From the NCBI GenBank assembly GCA_016235665.1, contig JACRJI010000003.1:1-64000 (forward strand): a stretch of 64,000 bases of DNA, given 5' to 3'. Positions 23,065-33,818 of the stretch are shown here, piece by piece. The stretch comes from a candidate division TA06 bacterium (GTDB taxonomy: Bacteria > Edwardsbacteria > AC1 > EtOH8). Each line of letters opens with the position of its first letter. Positions within the stretch are counted from its first letter, which is position 1. Both the position numbers and the translations under genes were made by a program. The notes beneath the pieces were generated by a model. The model saw only the letters and a program-made list of their open reading frames with translations. It was not told the origin of the DNA and ran no database searches.

Positions 23065-24843
23065 ATGGCCCAGATCCCCGAACATATCATAGACGAGATC
23101 CGCCAGGCCAGTGATGTAGTGGACATCGTGGGTCAGTACCTGCCGTTGAAGAAGATGGGCAACACCTACAAGACCCTCTGCCCCTTTCACCAGGAAAAGA
23201 CCCCCTCGTTCAATGTCAACCCCCAAAAGCAGATCTGGCACTGCTTCGGCTGCGGCAAGGGCGGCAACGTCTATACTTTTTTAATGGAGTACGACAAGGT
23301 CTCGTTCGTGGAGGCGGTGCGCACTTTGGCCCAGAAGGCCGGCATCAAGGTCCCCGAGACCCGGGCCGACTACAAGGATGGCCGGCACGACCTGCTGTAC
23401 CAGGCCAACGAGCTGGCCGCCAGCTTCTTTTCCGAGAACCTGGCCGACCCCAAAAATGCTTCTGCCCGGGAGTATCTGGAAAAGCTGGGCATCACCAAGG
23501 AAACCCAGGAGCTGTTCCGGCTGGGCTATGCCCCCAACGAATGGGACGGCTTCATAAAATACGCCGGGCGCTCCGGCCTGTCCCTGCCCCTGCTGCAGGA
23601 ATCCGGACTGATCGTAGCCCGGGAGACCGGCAGCGGCTTCTACGACCGCTTCAGGCACCGGATCATCTTTCCCTTCTTCTCCCTGGGCGGACGGGTGATA
23701 GGCTTCGGCGGGCGCAGTCTGGAGCAAAGCCCCCAGGCCAAGTACCTCAACTCGCCCGAGACCCCCATCTACCACAAAGGACGAGGCTTCTACGGCTTCA
23801 ACCAGACCAAGTCGGCCGTCGGCGACGCCGGCTACGCCATCCTGGTGGAGGGCAACTTCGACCTGATCGTCCCCTTTCAGGCCGGTTTTAAGAATATTCT
23901 GGCCACCGCCGGAACCGCCCTGACCCCGGACCAGGCCCGGCTGCTCTCCCGCTATGCCCGGCGGGTGGTGGTCTGCTACGACCCGGACAGCGCCGGCCAG
24001 TCGGCCACCGAGCGGGCCATAGAGCCTTTGCTGGAAGCGGGTTTGGACGTAAAGGCCGCCCTGCTGCCGCCCAACATGGACCCCGACGCCTTCATCCGGG
24101 AGAAGGGAGCGGAGGAATTCGGGGCCCTGATCAAGAATGCCATCACCTTCGTGGAATTCCTGGTGATGCGGACCAGCCTGCAGAAGGACCTTTCCCAGAT
24201 CTCGGAGAAGAGCAAGCTGGTGAACGACCTGGCCGGGCTGATGGTCAAGGTGGAGGACACGGTCTCACGGGCGCAATATGCCAGGGAAACCGCCGACCTC
24301 TGCGGAGTGGATGAATCCCTGGTGCTGGACCTGATGCGCAAAAAACAGGGCCTGTCCCCCAAACAGGCGGCGGCCCCGGGCAAGGAACTGCCCCAAATTG
24401 ACTGGGAGCACGAGATCTTTGTGCTTTTGATAAAGCGGCCCCAGTTCCTGGAAGAATTCGGACCCCAACTAAAAGAAGGAAACCTGCCCTCGCCCTGGTT
24501 GCAGGGAATGCTGGCCCGGCTGGAGACCCAGTACAGCCAGAGCGGCCGGATAGAAGGGGCCAAGCTGTTCGAGGACCTGGTGGACCAGGAAGAGCAGAAC
24601 CGGCTGTCGGCCATCATCGCCCGCTCCCACCAGGGCGATGACACCATGGACGACGCGGACAAGGACCGCACCGTGCTCAGGGATTACCTTAAAAAGCTGA
24701 AAGAGCTTAGGCTTAAGCCCCGGATGAAGGAACTGCAGGAGCAGATCAAGCTCTCGGAAAAGGCCGGGAACCGGGAGCAGGTCAGCCAGTTGCTGGCCCA
24801 GTACCAGGAACTGCGCCAAATTTATGCTGGTAAAAAACCCTGA
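23065..24843 (+). CDS. dnaG: DNA primase
   Basis: A 592-residue primase that makes RNA primers for replication. The CHC2 zinc finger is at residues 39-63 (CPFH ... CFGC). The catalytic core includes the Toprim motifs VEGNFDLI and CYDPDSAGQSA. The C-terminal region that would bind DnaB is present but not conserved. The ATG has no good Shine-Dalgarno sequence. It forms the macromolecular-synthesis pair with rpoD; rpsU is absent. Confidence 0.97.
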   Translation: MAQIPEHIIDEIRQASDVVDIVGQYLPLKKMGNTYKTLCPFHQEKTPSFNVNPQKQIWHCFGCGKGGNVYTFLMEYDKVSFVEAVRTLAQKAGIKVPETRADYKDGRHDLLYQANELAASFFSENLADPKNASAREYLEKLGITKETQELFRLGYAPNEWDGFIKYAGRSGLSLPLLQESGLIVARETGSGFYDRFRHRIIFPFFSLGGRVIGFGGRSLEQSPQAKYLNSPETPIYHKGRGFYGFNQTKSAVGDAGYAILVEGNFDLIVPFQAGFKNILATAGTALTPDQARLLSRYARRVVVCYDPDSAGQSATERAIEPLLEAGLDVKAALLPPNMDPDAFIREKGAEEFGALIKNAITFVEFLVMRTSLQKDLSQISEKSKLVNDLAGLMVKVEDTVSRAQYARETADLCGVDESLVLDLMRKKQGLSPKQAAAPGKELPQIDWEHEIFVLLIKRPQFLEEFGPQLKEGNLPSPWLQGMLARLETQYSQSGRIEGAKLFEDLVDQEEQNRLSAIIARSHQGDDTMDDADKDRTVLRDYLKKLKELRLKPRMKELQEQIKLSEKAGNREQVSQLLAQYQELRQIYAGKKP

Positions 24844-24878
24844 TTTTGTGCTATAATCAAAAGTTTACTTAGATTCCT

Positions 24879-24964
24879 ACCACGGAAACACTGAACAGCT
24901 GAATCACTGGGATTATTATTTAGGTTGCCTGTTCCGTGCCTTCCGGTTTCCGTGTTTCTGTGGT
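24879..24964. repeat. Long inverted intergenic repeat between dnaG and rpoD
   Basis: CCACGGAAACAC on the left and GTGTTTCTGTGG on the right are nearly complementary and frame an 86-bp element with further CCGTG phrases inside. Similar words lie at 10690-10702. It is not a terminator (no T-run), so dnaG-rpoD could still be one transcript. Confidence 0.6.
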
Positions 24965-25040
24965 TGGCTGGGTTGGTGATTAGTAACTTATTTTTGCGGA
25001 TATATAACGGGCTTAAAAACCTGAATGCCAAGGAGGGTCC

Positions 25041-26765
25041 ATGGACGACAAGAACGTCAAGAAAAAGATCAAGCAGATCATCACCTACGGCAAAGCCTCG
25101 GGCTACATTACCTATGCCAAGCTCAACGAAATGCTGCCCGAAGAGGTGATCTCGGCCCAGGACCTGGAGAACTTCATCCTGATGCTGGCCCAGAGCGGGG
25201 TGGAGGTGGTGAACTCCGAGGAGGAATATAAGCAGATCAAAGAACTGCGGGACAAGACCCGCTCCAAGGACGACGAGGTGGAGACCCCGGCCGGCATACA
25301 TTACGACGACCCGGTGCGGATGTACCTCCACGAGATCGGCAAGATCCCCCTGCTGGACCGGGAACGGGAGATCGAGATAGCCAAGAAGATCGAGGAGTGC
25401 CAGTACGACATCCTTAACCTGGCCTTTACCGCCCCCTTCAACATGAAGGATTTCATGCACCTGGCCAAGAAGTTCCAGAAGCACGAGCTGGCCATGGAGG
25501 AGCTGGTCCAGACCGACATTGACGGCTGGATGCCCAACTACTCCTCCAACCGGGAGCGCCAAAAGATCATCCAGCTTTTAAAGCGGATCCAGAAGGAATA
25601 CACCCAGATAGAATACCTGCTGACCCTTAAAAACCAGGAAAAAGCCCTGCCCAAGGTGGCCCAGCACCGCCAGAAGATAGCGGTCAGCCTGCTGGCCTTA
25701 AGGCTGAACCCCGAACTGCTGATCGGCATGGTCAAGAAGATCCACCAGGCCGACCACCAGATGAAAAAACAAAAACACATTCAAGACAGGGCTCTCCACC
25801 AGTCGGGCTTAAGCTACGAAGAGATGCGGTCGGCCCTCTCGGCCTACAAGGCCGGAAAAAAGCCCAAGCCTGAGATCAAGGCCAAAATGAAGGTCAACAA
25901 GGAAAAGCTGGCCGCTTTCCGGGAGGAATACGACCATGCCGCCAAGGAGCTGGACCGGATCGGCCATGCGTTTAAGATGGAACCCAAGCTGGCCATGGAG
26001 CTTTCCCTGAACATCCGCCAGAAACAGAAGGCCCGGGACGGGGCCAAGAAGGAGATGGTGGAGTCCAACGTCCGGCTGGTGATCTCCACAGCCAAGCGCT
26101 ATATCAACCGGGGGCTGGAGTTTTTGGACCTGATCCAGGAGGGCAATTCCGGCCTGATGCGGGCGGTGGAAAAGTTTGACTACCGCAAGGGATACAAGTT
26201 CTCCACCTACGCCACCTGGTGGATCCGCCAGGCCATCACCCGGGCCATCGCCGACCAGGCCCGCACCATCCGGGTGCCGGTGCACATGATCGAGGCCATC
26301 AACAAGGTCTCCAAGGCCTCTCGCAAGCTGGTCCAGGACTACGGCCGCGAGCCCACCAGCGAGGAGATCGCCGAGCACATGGAGATGCCCTTCGAGAAGG
26401 TCCGGGCCATCATCAAGGTGGCCCAGGAACCCATCAGTCTGGACAAGCCCATAGGCGATGACGAGGACGCAGTGTTCGGGGACTTCATCGAGGACGTCTC
26501 GGCCAAGAGCCCGGCCCGCACCGCCAACTTTTTGATGCTGCGGGACCAGATAGAGAAAGTCCTCTCCACCCTGACCAAGCGCGAGGAGCACATCGTCCGG
26601 CTGCGCTTCGGCCTCAACGACGGCTGTCCCCGCACTTTGGAGGAAGTGGGCACCATGTTCAATGTCACCCGGGAACGGGTGAGACAGATCGAGGTCAAGG
26701 CCCTGAGAAAACTGCGCCACCCGTCAAGAAGCAAAAGGCTGGAAGGATTTTCGGACGTGCTGTAA
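25041..26765 (+). CDS. rpoD: Primary sigma factor, sigma-70 (RpoD)
   Basis: 574 residues. Region 1.1 is at the start ([20 protein letters not shown]), region 1.2 around [17 protein letters not shown], then a non-conserved spacer rich in Lys. Region 2 ([40 protein letters not shown]) recognises the -10 element. Region 3 follows, and region 4 ([20 protein letters not shown]) recognises the -35 element. AAGGAGGG precedes the ATG. The conserved recognition regions agree with the TTGACA/TATAAT-type promoters found across the window. Confidence 0.98.
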   Translation: MDDKNVKKKIKQIITYGKASGYITYAKLNEMLPEEVISAQDLENFILMLAQSGVEVVNSEEEYKQIKELRDKTRSKDDEVETPAGIHYDDPVRMYLHEIGKIPLLDREREIEIAKKIEECQYDILNLAFTAPFNMKDFMHLAKKFQKHELAMEELVQTDIDGWMPNYSSNRERQKIIQLLKRIQKEYTQIEYLLTLKNQEKALPKVAQHRQKIAVSLLALRLNPELLIGMVKKIHQADHQMKKQKHIQDRALHQSGLSYEEMRSALSAYKAGKKPKPEIKAKMKVNKEKLAAFREEYDHAAKELDRIGHAFKMEPKLAMELSLNIRQKQKARDGAKKEMVESNVRLVISTAKRYINRGLEFLDLIQEGNSGLMRAVEKFDYRKGYKFSTYATWWIRQAITRAIADQARTIRVPVHMIEAINKVSKASRKLVQDYGREPTSEEIAEHMEMPFEKVRAIIKVAQEPISLDKPIGDDEDAVFGDFIEDVSAKSPARTANFLMLRDQIEKVLSTLTKREEHIVRLRFGLNDGCPRTLEEVGTMFNVTRERVRQIEVKALRKLRHPSRSKRLEGFSDVL

Positions 26766-26780
26766 ACTTCAGTAATTCCA

Positions 26781-26822
26781 TAAAGGGGGCGCAATGTAAA
26801 TTGCGCCCCCTTTATTTTTTTG
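26781..26822 (+). terminator. Strong Rho-independent terminator after rpoD
   Basis: A perfect 14-bp stem (TAAAGGGGGCGCAA / TTGCGCCCCCTTTA, loop TGTAAA) is followed by TTTTTTT, 15 bp after the rpoD stop. Confidence 0.96.
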
Positions 26823-27117
26823 TTTGATCGAATCTTTACTTTCGGGCCATCCCGTGTTATTATCACCTGTGCAATTATTACCCCAGGTGCAAACCTACCA
26901 CTCAATTTTATTTACAACGGGACAAGGACTTAACACTTTACGGTGCATTTTTCTTCATTCACAACAGGTATTGCGATTTTTTATACAATCACTCATTTGC
27001 CTAATATCTTGCCTGTAAGACAATTATGAACTGACTTCTAGATCTTCGCATGGCATGAAAATTGCTATTATAGCTTTAGTTGGGGCAAAATGGAATTTTT
27101 AAATATTTAGGTTTTTA
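26823..27117. other. AT-rich intergenic region before endonuclease I gene
   Basis: About 295 bp with no supported ORF. A convincing promoter was not identified, though TATTATAG-like words occur near 27067. No good Shine-Dalgarno sequence precedes the next ATG. Confidence 0.5.
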
Positions 27118-29790
27118 ATGAAAAAACATTTTAAAATATTGATTTTTCTGGGCCTCCTGCTGCAAGCCGGCAATTCCCTGGCGGTTGTCTTGTACCCCGG
27201 CGTGACCGGCCGGGCACTGATAGATTCTTTGCGGAAATACTACAAGACCGTAACAGTTCAGACCTATGACACGGCCAGGGACAAGATGTACGGCGAGATC
27301 GACATTCAATCCGGCAGCCTGACCTGCGTTTACTCCGGCTGGACCATCACCGGAGGCCCCACCGCCGACCCCACTGCCTGGGCCACGGCCGGGGACATCA
27401 ACTGCGAGCACACCTGGCCCCAGAGCCTGCTGGACTCCACCAAGACCGAGTCCGACATGCACCACCTGTTCCCCACCAAGATGCTGGTCAATGCCGACCG
27501 GGGCAATTCCCCCTTTGCCGAGATACCAGACGCCAGCACCCAATACTGGTATTACCAGAGCCTGGAGCGCGGCACTTCCATTCCCTCCTCCAACATCGAC
27601 GCCTATGCCGAGGTGATACTGAACATCAGCTGCGAGCCCAGGGAGGTCCAGCAGGGCAACACCGCCCGGGCCATGTTCTATGTTCTGACCATGTACCAGC
27701 TGGGCGACACATCGGACGCCTGGTGGACCGGTCAGAAGTACGATCTGAGGGACTGGCACGCCGGCGACCCATCTGACTCCACCGAAAAAAGCCGGACCTG
27801 GAAGATCGCCGCCTACCAGCAGAACAAGCCCAACCCTTTCGTGATCGACAGCTCCCTGGTGGACCGCTGTTATTTCCCGGAATATCTTAACACCAGCGTT
27901 TATTTTGCTTCCTCTTCGATCACCAAGACCGAGGGGGACGCCCCTTTTAACCTCTCCGTTTCCATCGCCACTCCCAGCGCCACCAACACCACTTCTGTTC
28001 AGGTGGTGCTGACCTCCGGGACTGCAGCCGACATCAACAACTATACCACCCAGACCCTAAACTTCCCGGCCGGATCCTCGGCCAGCCAGAATGCAAGCAT
28101 CACCATCACCGACGACGCCCTGGCGGAAGGAACGGAGACCCTGACCTTCAAACTGCGCAATGTCTCCGGCGGCACCAGCGCCGCCATCGGGGCCGACAGC
28201 GTTTTCACCCTGACCCTGGGCGACAATGACGATGTTACCGCCCCGGTAATCACTTCCGGTCCATCGGTCACCGGGATCACTTCCTCCTCGGCCACCGTCA
28301 ACTGGACCACCGACGAAGCCTCCAACTCCTGGGTCTACTACGGCCTGACCACCGCTTACTCCGACACGGCAAAGAACGAGAGCGATGTCACCGGCCATTC
28401 GGTGGGACTGTCCGGACTGACGACTTCCACCACCTACCACTATAAGGTGTCGTCGGTCGATCCCATGAACAACGGTCCGGCCTTTTCCGGCGATAATACC
28501 TTTACCACCACGGCGGCCGCCGGAGGTACCACTTTTCTCTTCGAGCCCTTCGACTACCCGGCAGGGGACAGCATCAACGGAGTGCACAACTGGATACTTC
28601 ACAGCGGGACCACCAGCCCCATCCGGGTGGTATCTCCGGGATTGACCTACGGCGGATATAAAAGCAAAGCCGTCACCAACGCCTGTTCTCTGACCACCAC
28701 CGGCGAGGATGCCAACCGGGCCTTTTCTGTGCAGAGTTCGGGCACCGTTTACGCGTCCTTCCTGGTGAAGGTTGATTCTGCTACGTTGGCCGGAGACTAT
28801 TTCTTCCACCTATCCACCTCACCGATCAACACCTCTTACTTCGTGGGACGGATCTATGCCCGGAAGGATGCCTCCAACAACCTGGCTTTCGGTTTGGCCA
28901 AAGCCAGCGAAGGAGCCACTTACAGCAGTTACAGCTATACTCTCAAGATAGTCTATGTGCTGGTGCTGAAATACAAGATCGGAGCCGGGGCCGCCGATGA
29001 CTCCATGAGTCTGTTCGTAATAAATGGGACCCTGCCCAGCAGCGAACCTGCCACGGCTACGGTGGGGCCGCTGGGGGCCGTCAGCGCCGACCCGGCCGCC
29101 ATCGGCACTGTGGCCCTGCGCCAGGGCGGATCGACCACCGGCCCGGTGCTTAAGCTGGACGACATCAAGATAGGCTCCTCCTGGGGCAGCGCTCCGCTGG
29201 ACATACAACTGACAAGCTTCACCTCCATGTGCGAACCGGGAATGATCGTCCTGCGCTGGGCCACAGCCAGCGAGCTCAACTGTTATCAATGGCAGATAGA
29301 ACGTTCACGGAATGCATCTTCCGGTTACCAGGTACTGTCCTCAATCCCGGCTTCCGGCAATGTTTCCGGCCAAAGTAATTATTGCTGGACAGACCATGGT
29401 ATCGAACCTGGCCAAATATATTATTACCGGCTAAAAGCGCTCGGTTTGGACGGGATCACTGCGGTCTACGGCCCGGTAACGGCCTCGGCCGCTCGGGTTA
29501 TTTCGGAACGGGCAGATCTGCCCACTGTAAACTGCAGCCCCAATCCTTTCGCCAGGACAGCCACTTTCAGTTACTTGCTTAACCGTCCGGGCATGGTTGA
29601 TCTTAACATTTATAACGTCTCTGGTCATCTGGTGAAGAGCATTAACAGCGGCTTCAAACCGGCCGGCAGGCATTACCTTGTCTGGAACGGACTAAAGGAC
29701 AATGGCCAGGCCTGCGCCAGCGGGATCTATTTTTACCGCCTGACCTGCGGAGAGGAAACATATCATGGCAAACTGATACTGGCAAAATAA
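27118..29790 (+). CDS. Secreted endonuclease I with Calx-beta, Fn3-like and C-terminal sorting domains
   Basis: 890 residues. A signal peptide is followed by an endonuclease I domain (about 25-260) with its catalytic segment CEHTWPQS ... DMHHLFPTK and RGNSPF. Next come a Calx-beta domain (about 262-375), a fibronectin III/phosphatase-N-like domain (about 378-465), a roughly 210-residue beta-sandwich module shared with the next gene, and a C-terminal FlgD-like sorting domain (PNPFARTATFSY ... GIYFYRLTCG). Extracellular DNA degradation for nutrient gain is the likely job. The domain order indicates a cell-surface or released enzyme. Confidence 0.92.
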   Translation: MKKHFKILIFLGLLLQAGNSLAVVLYPGVTGRALIDSLRKYYKTVTVQTYDTARDKMYGEIDIQSGSLTCVYSGWTITGGPTADPTAWATAGDINCEHTWPQSLLDSTKTESDMHHLFPTKMLVNADRGNSPFAEIPDASTQYWYYQSLERGTSIPSSNIDAYAEVILNISCEPREVQQGNTARAMFYVLTMYQLGDTSDAWWTGQKYDLRDWHAGDPSDSTEKSRTWKIAAYQQNKPNPFVIDSSLVDRCYFPEYLNTSVYFASSSITKTEGDAPFNLSVSIATPSATNTTSVQVVLTSGTAADINNYTTQTLNFPAGSSASQNASITITDDALAEGTETLTFKLRNVSGGTSAAIGADSVFTLTLGDNDDVTAPVITSGPSVTGITSSSATVNWTTDEASNSWVYYGLTTAYSDTAKNESDVTGHSVGLSGLTTSTTYHYKVSSVDPMNNGPAFSGDNTFTTTAAAGGTTFLFEPFDYPAGDSINGVHNWILHSGTTSPIRVVSPGLTYGGYKSKAVTNACSLTTTGEDANRAFSVQSSGTVYASFLVKVDSATLAGDYFFHLSTSPINTSYFVGRIYARKDASNNLAFGLAKASEGATYSSYSYTLKIVYVLVLKYKIGAGAADDSMSLFVINGTLPSSEPATATVGPLGAVSADPAAIGTVALRQGGSTTGPVLKLDDIKIGSSWGSAPLDIQLTSFTSMCEPGMIVLRWATASELNCYQWQIERSRNASSGYQVLSSIPASGNVSGQSNYCWTDHGIEPGQIYYYRLKALGLDGITAVYGPVTASAARVISERADLPTVNCSPNPFARTATFSYLLNRPGMVDLNIYNVSGHLVKSINSGFKPAGRHYLVWNGLKDNGQACASGIYFYRLTCGEETYHGKLILAK

Positions 29791-29819
29791 AATCATCTAT
29801 GGTTTTTAAGAAAGATGCT

Positions 29820-32800
29820 ATGAAAACAAGATATTTAATCTTTCTGGCCTTCTCGGTGCTTGTCTTGGGTCCAGCAGCCTGGGCCCAGAGAGCTCTGCCG
29901 GCCACCGAGCATTTTGACTACAACGCCGGTGAACTGCGGTCCGTCGGGACCGACTGGACCAGGATCAGCGGCACCGCCAACGACCTGAACGTGGTTGATG
30001 GGAACTTAAGCTACACCGGTTATCAAATGCCGGCCACCGGCAGGCAGGTCAGGACCTTAAGCACCGGGGCCGACGACGATAAGCTGACCTTCACTTCCCA
30101 GTCAACCGCCGGCACCAAGATCTACGCTTCCTTCATCCTGAATGTGATCGACACTTTGGGACTCACTACCGCCGGCGCCTATTTTGTCATACTGGGCAAC
30201 GGAACCACCAATTTTGCCACCCGCTTGTACATCCGGAAGGTAAGCGGCTCCAATGTTTTTAACCTGGGCCTGGCCAAGAACTCCACCACGGTAAGCGTTT
30301 GGTCTGGCAATATCAGCGTGGCCTCCGAACACCTGATCGTCATCGATTACGAGATCGTTACCGGCACCGCCAACGATACCATCAGAGCCTGGATAGATCC
30401 GGCCCTGAGCGGCGGCCAGCCGGCCCCCGCCATGACCTCATATTCCACCGGCGGCGACCTGACCATAGATGGTTTCTTCATCCGTCAGGCCGCAGGAAAT
30501 CCCAACTCCTATATAGACGGCCTGCGGATCGGCCTCAGCTGGGCCGACATCGATCCCGCCGTCTCCGGAGGATCCGATGTTTCAGACGGGGCGGGCACCG
30601 AGCCGGCCTCAGTCTCCGCTCTTATGGACAGCGACGCCGAGAAGGTGCTGAACTTCGATTTCCGGGTGAAGGACGATTCTACCGGCGGCGACGCCCTGAA
30701 CACCCTGATCGACAAGATCGTCATCACCAAGGGAACCGGGAATGACGTGGCTAATTGGACCGCTGTGGTCGCCGGCGCCAAGCTGTTCGACGGATCAGCC
30801 GATTCGGCCACAGGCGCTGTTTATGCCGACAGCCTGGTGTTTTCAGGGATTGACCATTCCTCCGGCAAGCTGGGCGAAGTGACCGATAACAGCAGCAAGA
30901 CCTACCAGCTTAAGCTCTGGCTTAAAAGCGATCTGGGTTCGCTCAAGACCACTATTGACAACGGCAACCTGGCCTTTAAGGTGGACCGCGCCAGCTTTAC
31001 GGCGGACGCCGCCGGCACACCCTTTGCCAGCGGGGCTGGCACCGCGGTGGAATCCGGCAGCTCCAACAATTCAGTCAGCGTCACCGCCACCAAGCTAAGT
31101 ATTACAACCCAGCCCCCGGCCTCGGTGGATGTGGCTGTGGATTTCAGCCTGTCGGTAGAAGCCGCCGACAGTAACGGCAACCGCGACCTGAATGCGTCCA
31201 ACAGCACCACCCTGACCTTATTGGGCGGCACCGGGAACCTGACCGCAGTCTCAGGCCTTACCCAGAACCTTTCTTCCGGGATAAGAACCTGGAGCGACCT
31301 GCAGTATGACCTGGCTGAAACCGGGCTGGGCATCGAGGCTTCGGCTTCCGGTCTGACGCCAGACACTACCATCACTTTCAGCGCAATAGGCGGGGCGCCT
31401 ACCGTCCAGGCCAGCAGCATAGTCTTCAGCGAAGTTTCCGAGAATCAGCTGATCATCAGCTGGACCAACGGCAACGGCAGCGCCCGGATCGTCCTGATCC
31501 AGGAGGGCAGTGCGGTGGACTCCGACCCCCTGGACGGGGTCTCCTATTACCCCAGCTCAACCTATCTGATGGGCCAGGAGGTGGGCGCTGGCAACTACAC
31601 GGTCTATTCCGCATCGGGAAACTGCGACACCATCCTGGGGCTGGCTCCCAACACCACTTACCATTTTGCGGTCTATGAATACAATGGATCGGGCGGAACG
31701 GAGAATTACCTGACCCTGAACCCGGCCGTAGGCAGCCAGCTGACCACCGAGCATTTTGACACCGGAGATTATCGCTCGCTTAAAACCGGGAACTGGACCG
31801 ACCTGACAGCCTGGGAGACATACAACGGCACAGCCTGGGGCGCTCCCAGTCAGCCGCCCTGTTCCACCAATAATATACTCATCCGGAGCACCGACACCAT
31901 CACCGTGGTTTCCGACGCTTCCTGCAAGAACGCAGTTTTCCTGGGAGCCAGCTTCGGGACCAGGCTGGACATCGGTAACTACACCCTGGCAGTCCACGGA
32001 ATATTGAACGCCGACGGAGTGACCCTGAACGATTATTTGATCCGGTCAAATACGGGAAAGCTTAAATTCGTCGGCGGCCAAAGGGCTCTTTTCGGCGAGA
32101 ACTGGGGAGCCTACGGCACCCGCTGGCGGATGGAGGTGGCCTTGACTTCCGGCGATACCGGATCGTCCACCAAGAACATCAAGGCTTCGGATATCATAAT
32201 CAGTTCCGGAGTCTTCAAGGGACAGGATGTCCGGGCGGATTCCGGCACCGCCTCCACCGGCACGCTGACAGTCAACGCCGGGGCAGCTTTGATCGCCCGA
32301 AGCATCTCCCGCACATCAACTGCCACCGCTCCCTGCCGCAAGGTCACGGTCAACGGAACCCTGGCCATGACCGGCTCCAACATCTCCGGCGACAGCATCC
32401 TGATCAACAACGGGGCTTATTTGAGAAGCTCCTCTGTATCCGGACAGATAATCACAGGGATCCTTCAATACGCCTCAAGCGCCACGCTGGAATATGCCGC
32501 CGCCGCCGCCCAGCACACCAAGCATGAATTGCAGCCTTCGGTGCCCAACATCGTGATCAACACCCCGGCCGGCGTCACCATGGACACCTCGTCCACCGTC
32601 ATTAATTCACTGACCATGACCAGCGGCAGTCTGAACACCGGGGCAGACTCTCTGATACTGGGGTCAAGCGCCACCATGACCGGAGAGCAGGCCGGGCGCT
32701 ATGTGATCGGAAAACTTTTGACCTCAAAGACCGTGGGCACCGGGAGCTCAAGCTTGGGGGGGATCGGCGTGACCCTTAATTCCGGAACAGATGACCTGGG

Positions 32801-33713
32801 AACCGTCAATGTAAGCAGAATCTCCGGGCCGGCCGGGCAGGTGGTGGCCAGCATCACCGGGGCCAGCGCCGACACCGGGATCGCCCGGAAGTGGATCATC
32901 TCTTCGGCCAACCCGCCCTCTGCCGGCCGCGACCTGGGCCTCTCCTGGGTGTCCGACGACGACAACGGCCGCACCCTGAACGCCGCCCAGCTCTGGAAAA
33001 GCACCGACGGCGGAGCCAGCTGGGCCGGGGTGGGTCCGGTGGTTGACGCCTCTTCCAGCCGCACCATAACCCAAACAGTATACTCTTTCTCCCAATGGAC
33101 GGTCAGCGACGCCGCCAATCCCCTGCCGGTACAGCTTTCCCATTTTGCCGCCACAGCCGCAACCAACGGAATAATCATCTCCTGGCGCACCGAAAGCGAA
33201 TGCCAGGCATACCAATGGCTGGTGGAAAGATCTTCGGGGGTTGAAGAACCTTACCAAACCGTGGCCAGACTGCAGGCCCAGGGGCCGTCGGGACAACCAC
33301 AGGAGTATACCTGGACCGATGATCAGGCCATGACTGGGCAGAAATATTACTACCGTTTGGGCCAGATCTTGACCGATGGAAAGACCGTTTATTACGGCCC
33401 TGTCCAGGCCGGATTGGTTTCCTCCTCTCTGGCAGGCGACATCTTACTGACCAACACTCCGAACCCCTTCACCCAGTCCACCCTTATCAGTTACCTGGTG
33501 GGGCAGGTGGAGAAGGACGTTTCGCTTAATGTTTATAACATCTCCGGCCAGCTGGTCAAAACATTATTTGAAGGCAGGCAGACACCGGGAACGTATTCCA
33601 TTAAATGGAACGGGCTGAGCCAAAGCGGGTCCAGGGCCGGCAACGGGGTCTATATATGCCGCCTGGTGCTGGGCAACAGGACTTTTGTAAAAAGGATGAC
33701 CCTTTTAAGGTAA
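29820..33713 (+). CDS. Giant secreted multidomain protein with C-terminal sorting domain
   Basis: 1297 residues. The signal peptide ends near AWAQ; ATG 29799 is an alternative start. Residues about 25-250 repeat the beta-sandwich module of the preceding protein. The middle holds Ig-like and fibronectin-like domains (for example APTVQASSIVFSEVSENQLI, then TTYHFAVYEYNGSGG). A beta-helix-like stretch follows (about 700-1000, many NG and SG turns), then a FlgD-like C-terminal domain (NPFTQSTLISYLV ... GNGVYICRLVLG). No catalytic motif was seen. An adhesin or surface-layer role is likely. It follows the endonuclease gene by 29 bp and is probably co-transcribed. Confidence 0.85.
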   Translation: MKTRYLIFLAFSVLVLGPAAWAQRALPATEHFDYNAGELRSVGTDWTRISGTANDLNVVDGNLSYTGYQMPATGRQVRTLSTGADDDKLTFTSQSTAGTKIYASFILNVIDTLGLTTAGAYFVILGNGTTNFATRLYIRKVSGSNVFNLGLAKNSTTVSVWSGNISVASEHLIVIDYEIVTGTANDTIRAWIDPALSGGQPAPAMTSYSTGGDLTIDGFFIRQAAGNPNSYIDGLRIGLSWADIDPAVSGGSDVSDGAGTEPASVSALMDSDAEKVLNFDFRVKDDSTGGDALNTLIDKIVITKGTGNDVANWTAVVAGAKLFDGSADSATGAVYADSLVFSGIDHSSGKLGEVTDNSSKTYQLKLWLKSDLGSLKTTIDNGNLAFKVDRASFTADAAGTPFASGAGTAVESGSSNNSVSVTATKLSITTQPPASVDVAVDFSLSVEAADSNGNRDLNASNSTTLTLLGGTGNLTAVSGLTQNLSSGIRTWSDLQYDLAETGLGIEASASGLTPDTTITFSAIGGAPTVQASSIVFSEVSENQLIISWTNGNGSARIVLIQEGSAVDSDPLDGVSYYPSSTYLMGQEVGAGNYTVYSASGNCDTILGLAPNTTYHFAVYEYNGSGGTENYLTLNPAVGSQLTTEHFDTGDYRSLKTGNWTDLTAWETYNGTAWGAPSQPPCSTNNILIRSTDTITVVSDASCKNAVFLGASFGTRLDIGNYTLAVHGILNADGVTLNDYLIRSNTGKLKFVGGQRALFGENWGAYGTRWRMEVALTSGDTGSSTKNIKASDIIISSGVFKGQDVRADSGTASTGTLTVNAGAALIARSISRTSTATAPCRKVTVNGTLAMTGSNISGDSILINNGAYLRSSSVSGQIITGILQYASSATLEYAAAAAQHTKHELQPSVPNIVINTPAGVTMDTSSTVINSLTMTSGSLNTGADSLILGSSATMTGEQAGRYVIGKLLTSKTVGTGSSSLGGIGVTLNSGTDDLGTVNVSRISGPAGQVVASITGASADTGIARKWIISSANPPSAGRDLGLSWVSDDDNGRTLNAAQLWKSTDGGASWAGVGPVVDASSSRTITQTVYSFSQWTVSDAANPLPVQLSHFAATAATNGIIISWRTESECQAYQWLVERSSGVEEPYQTVARLQAQGPSGQPQEYTWTDDQAMTGQKYYYRLGQILTDGKTVYYGPVQAGLVSSSLAGDILLTNTPNPFTQSTLISYLVGQVEKDVSLNVYNISGQLVKTLFEGRQTPGTYSIKWNGLSQSGSRAGNGVYICRLVLGNRTFVKRMTLLR

Positions 33714-33730
33714 AATATCCGGAACAGCAA

Positions 33731-33765
33731 AGAACCGCCCTTATCTCTGGGCGGTTCTTTATTAT
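33731..33765 (+). terminator. Rho-independent terminator
   Basis: The stem AGAACCGCCC / GGGCGGTTCT with an 8-nt loop, followed by TTATTATTT, ends the two-gene secreted-protein unit. Confidence 0.88.
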
Positions 33766-33770
33766 TTGTA

Positions 33771-33799
33771 TTGACTGCACCCTTCGGTTGTCTTATACT
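33771..33799 (+). promoter_or_regulatory. Sigma-70 promoter of the TtcA-like gene
   Basis: TTGACT (33771-33776), a 17-bp spacer and TATACT (33794-33799) directly follow the terminator. Transcription would begin near 33806, so coding must begin after that. Confidence 0.8.
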
Positions 33800-33818
33800 A
33801 TCAGAACATTGTTGTTTA

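Noticed and set aside
33771-33818. Upstream TTG start for the TtcA-like protein
   Set aside because: The codons coincide with a good sigma-70 promoter (33771-33799), so they lie before the transcript start.
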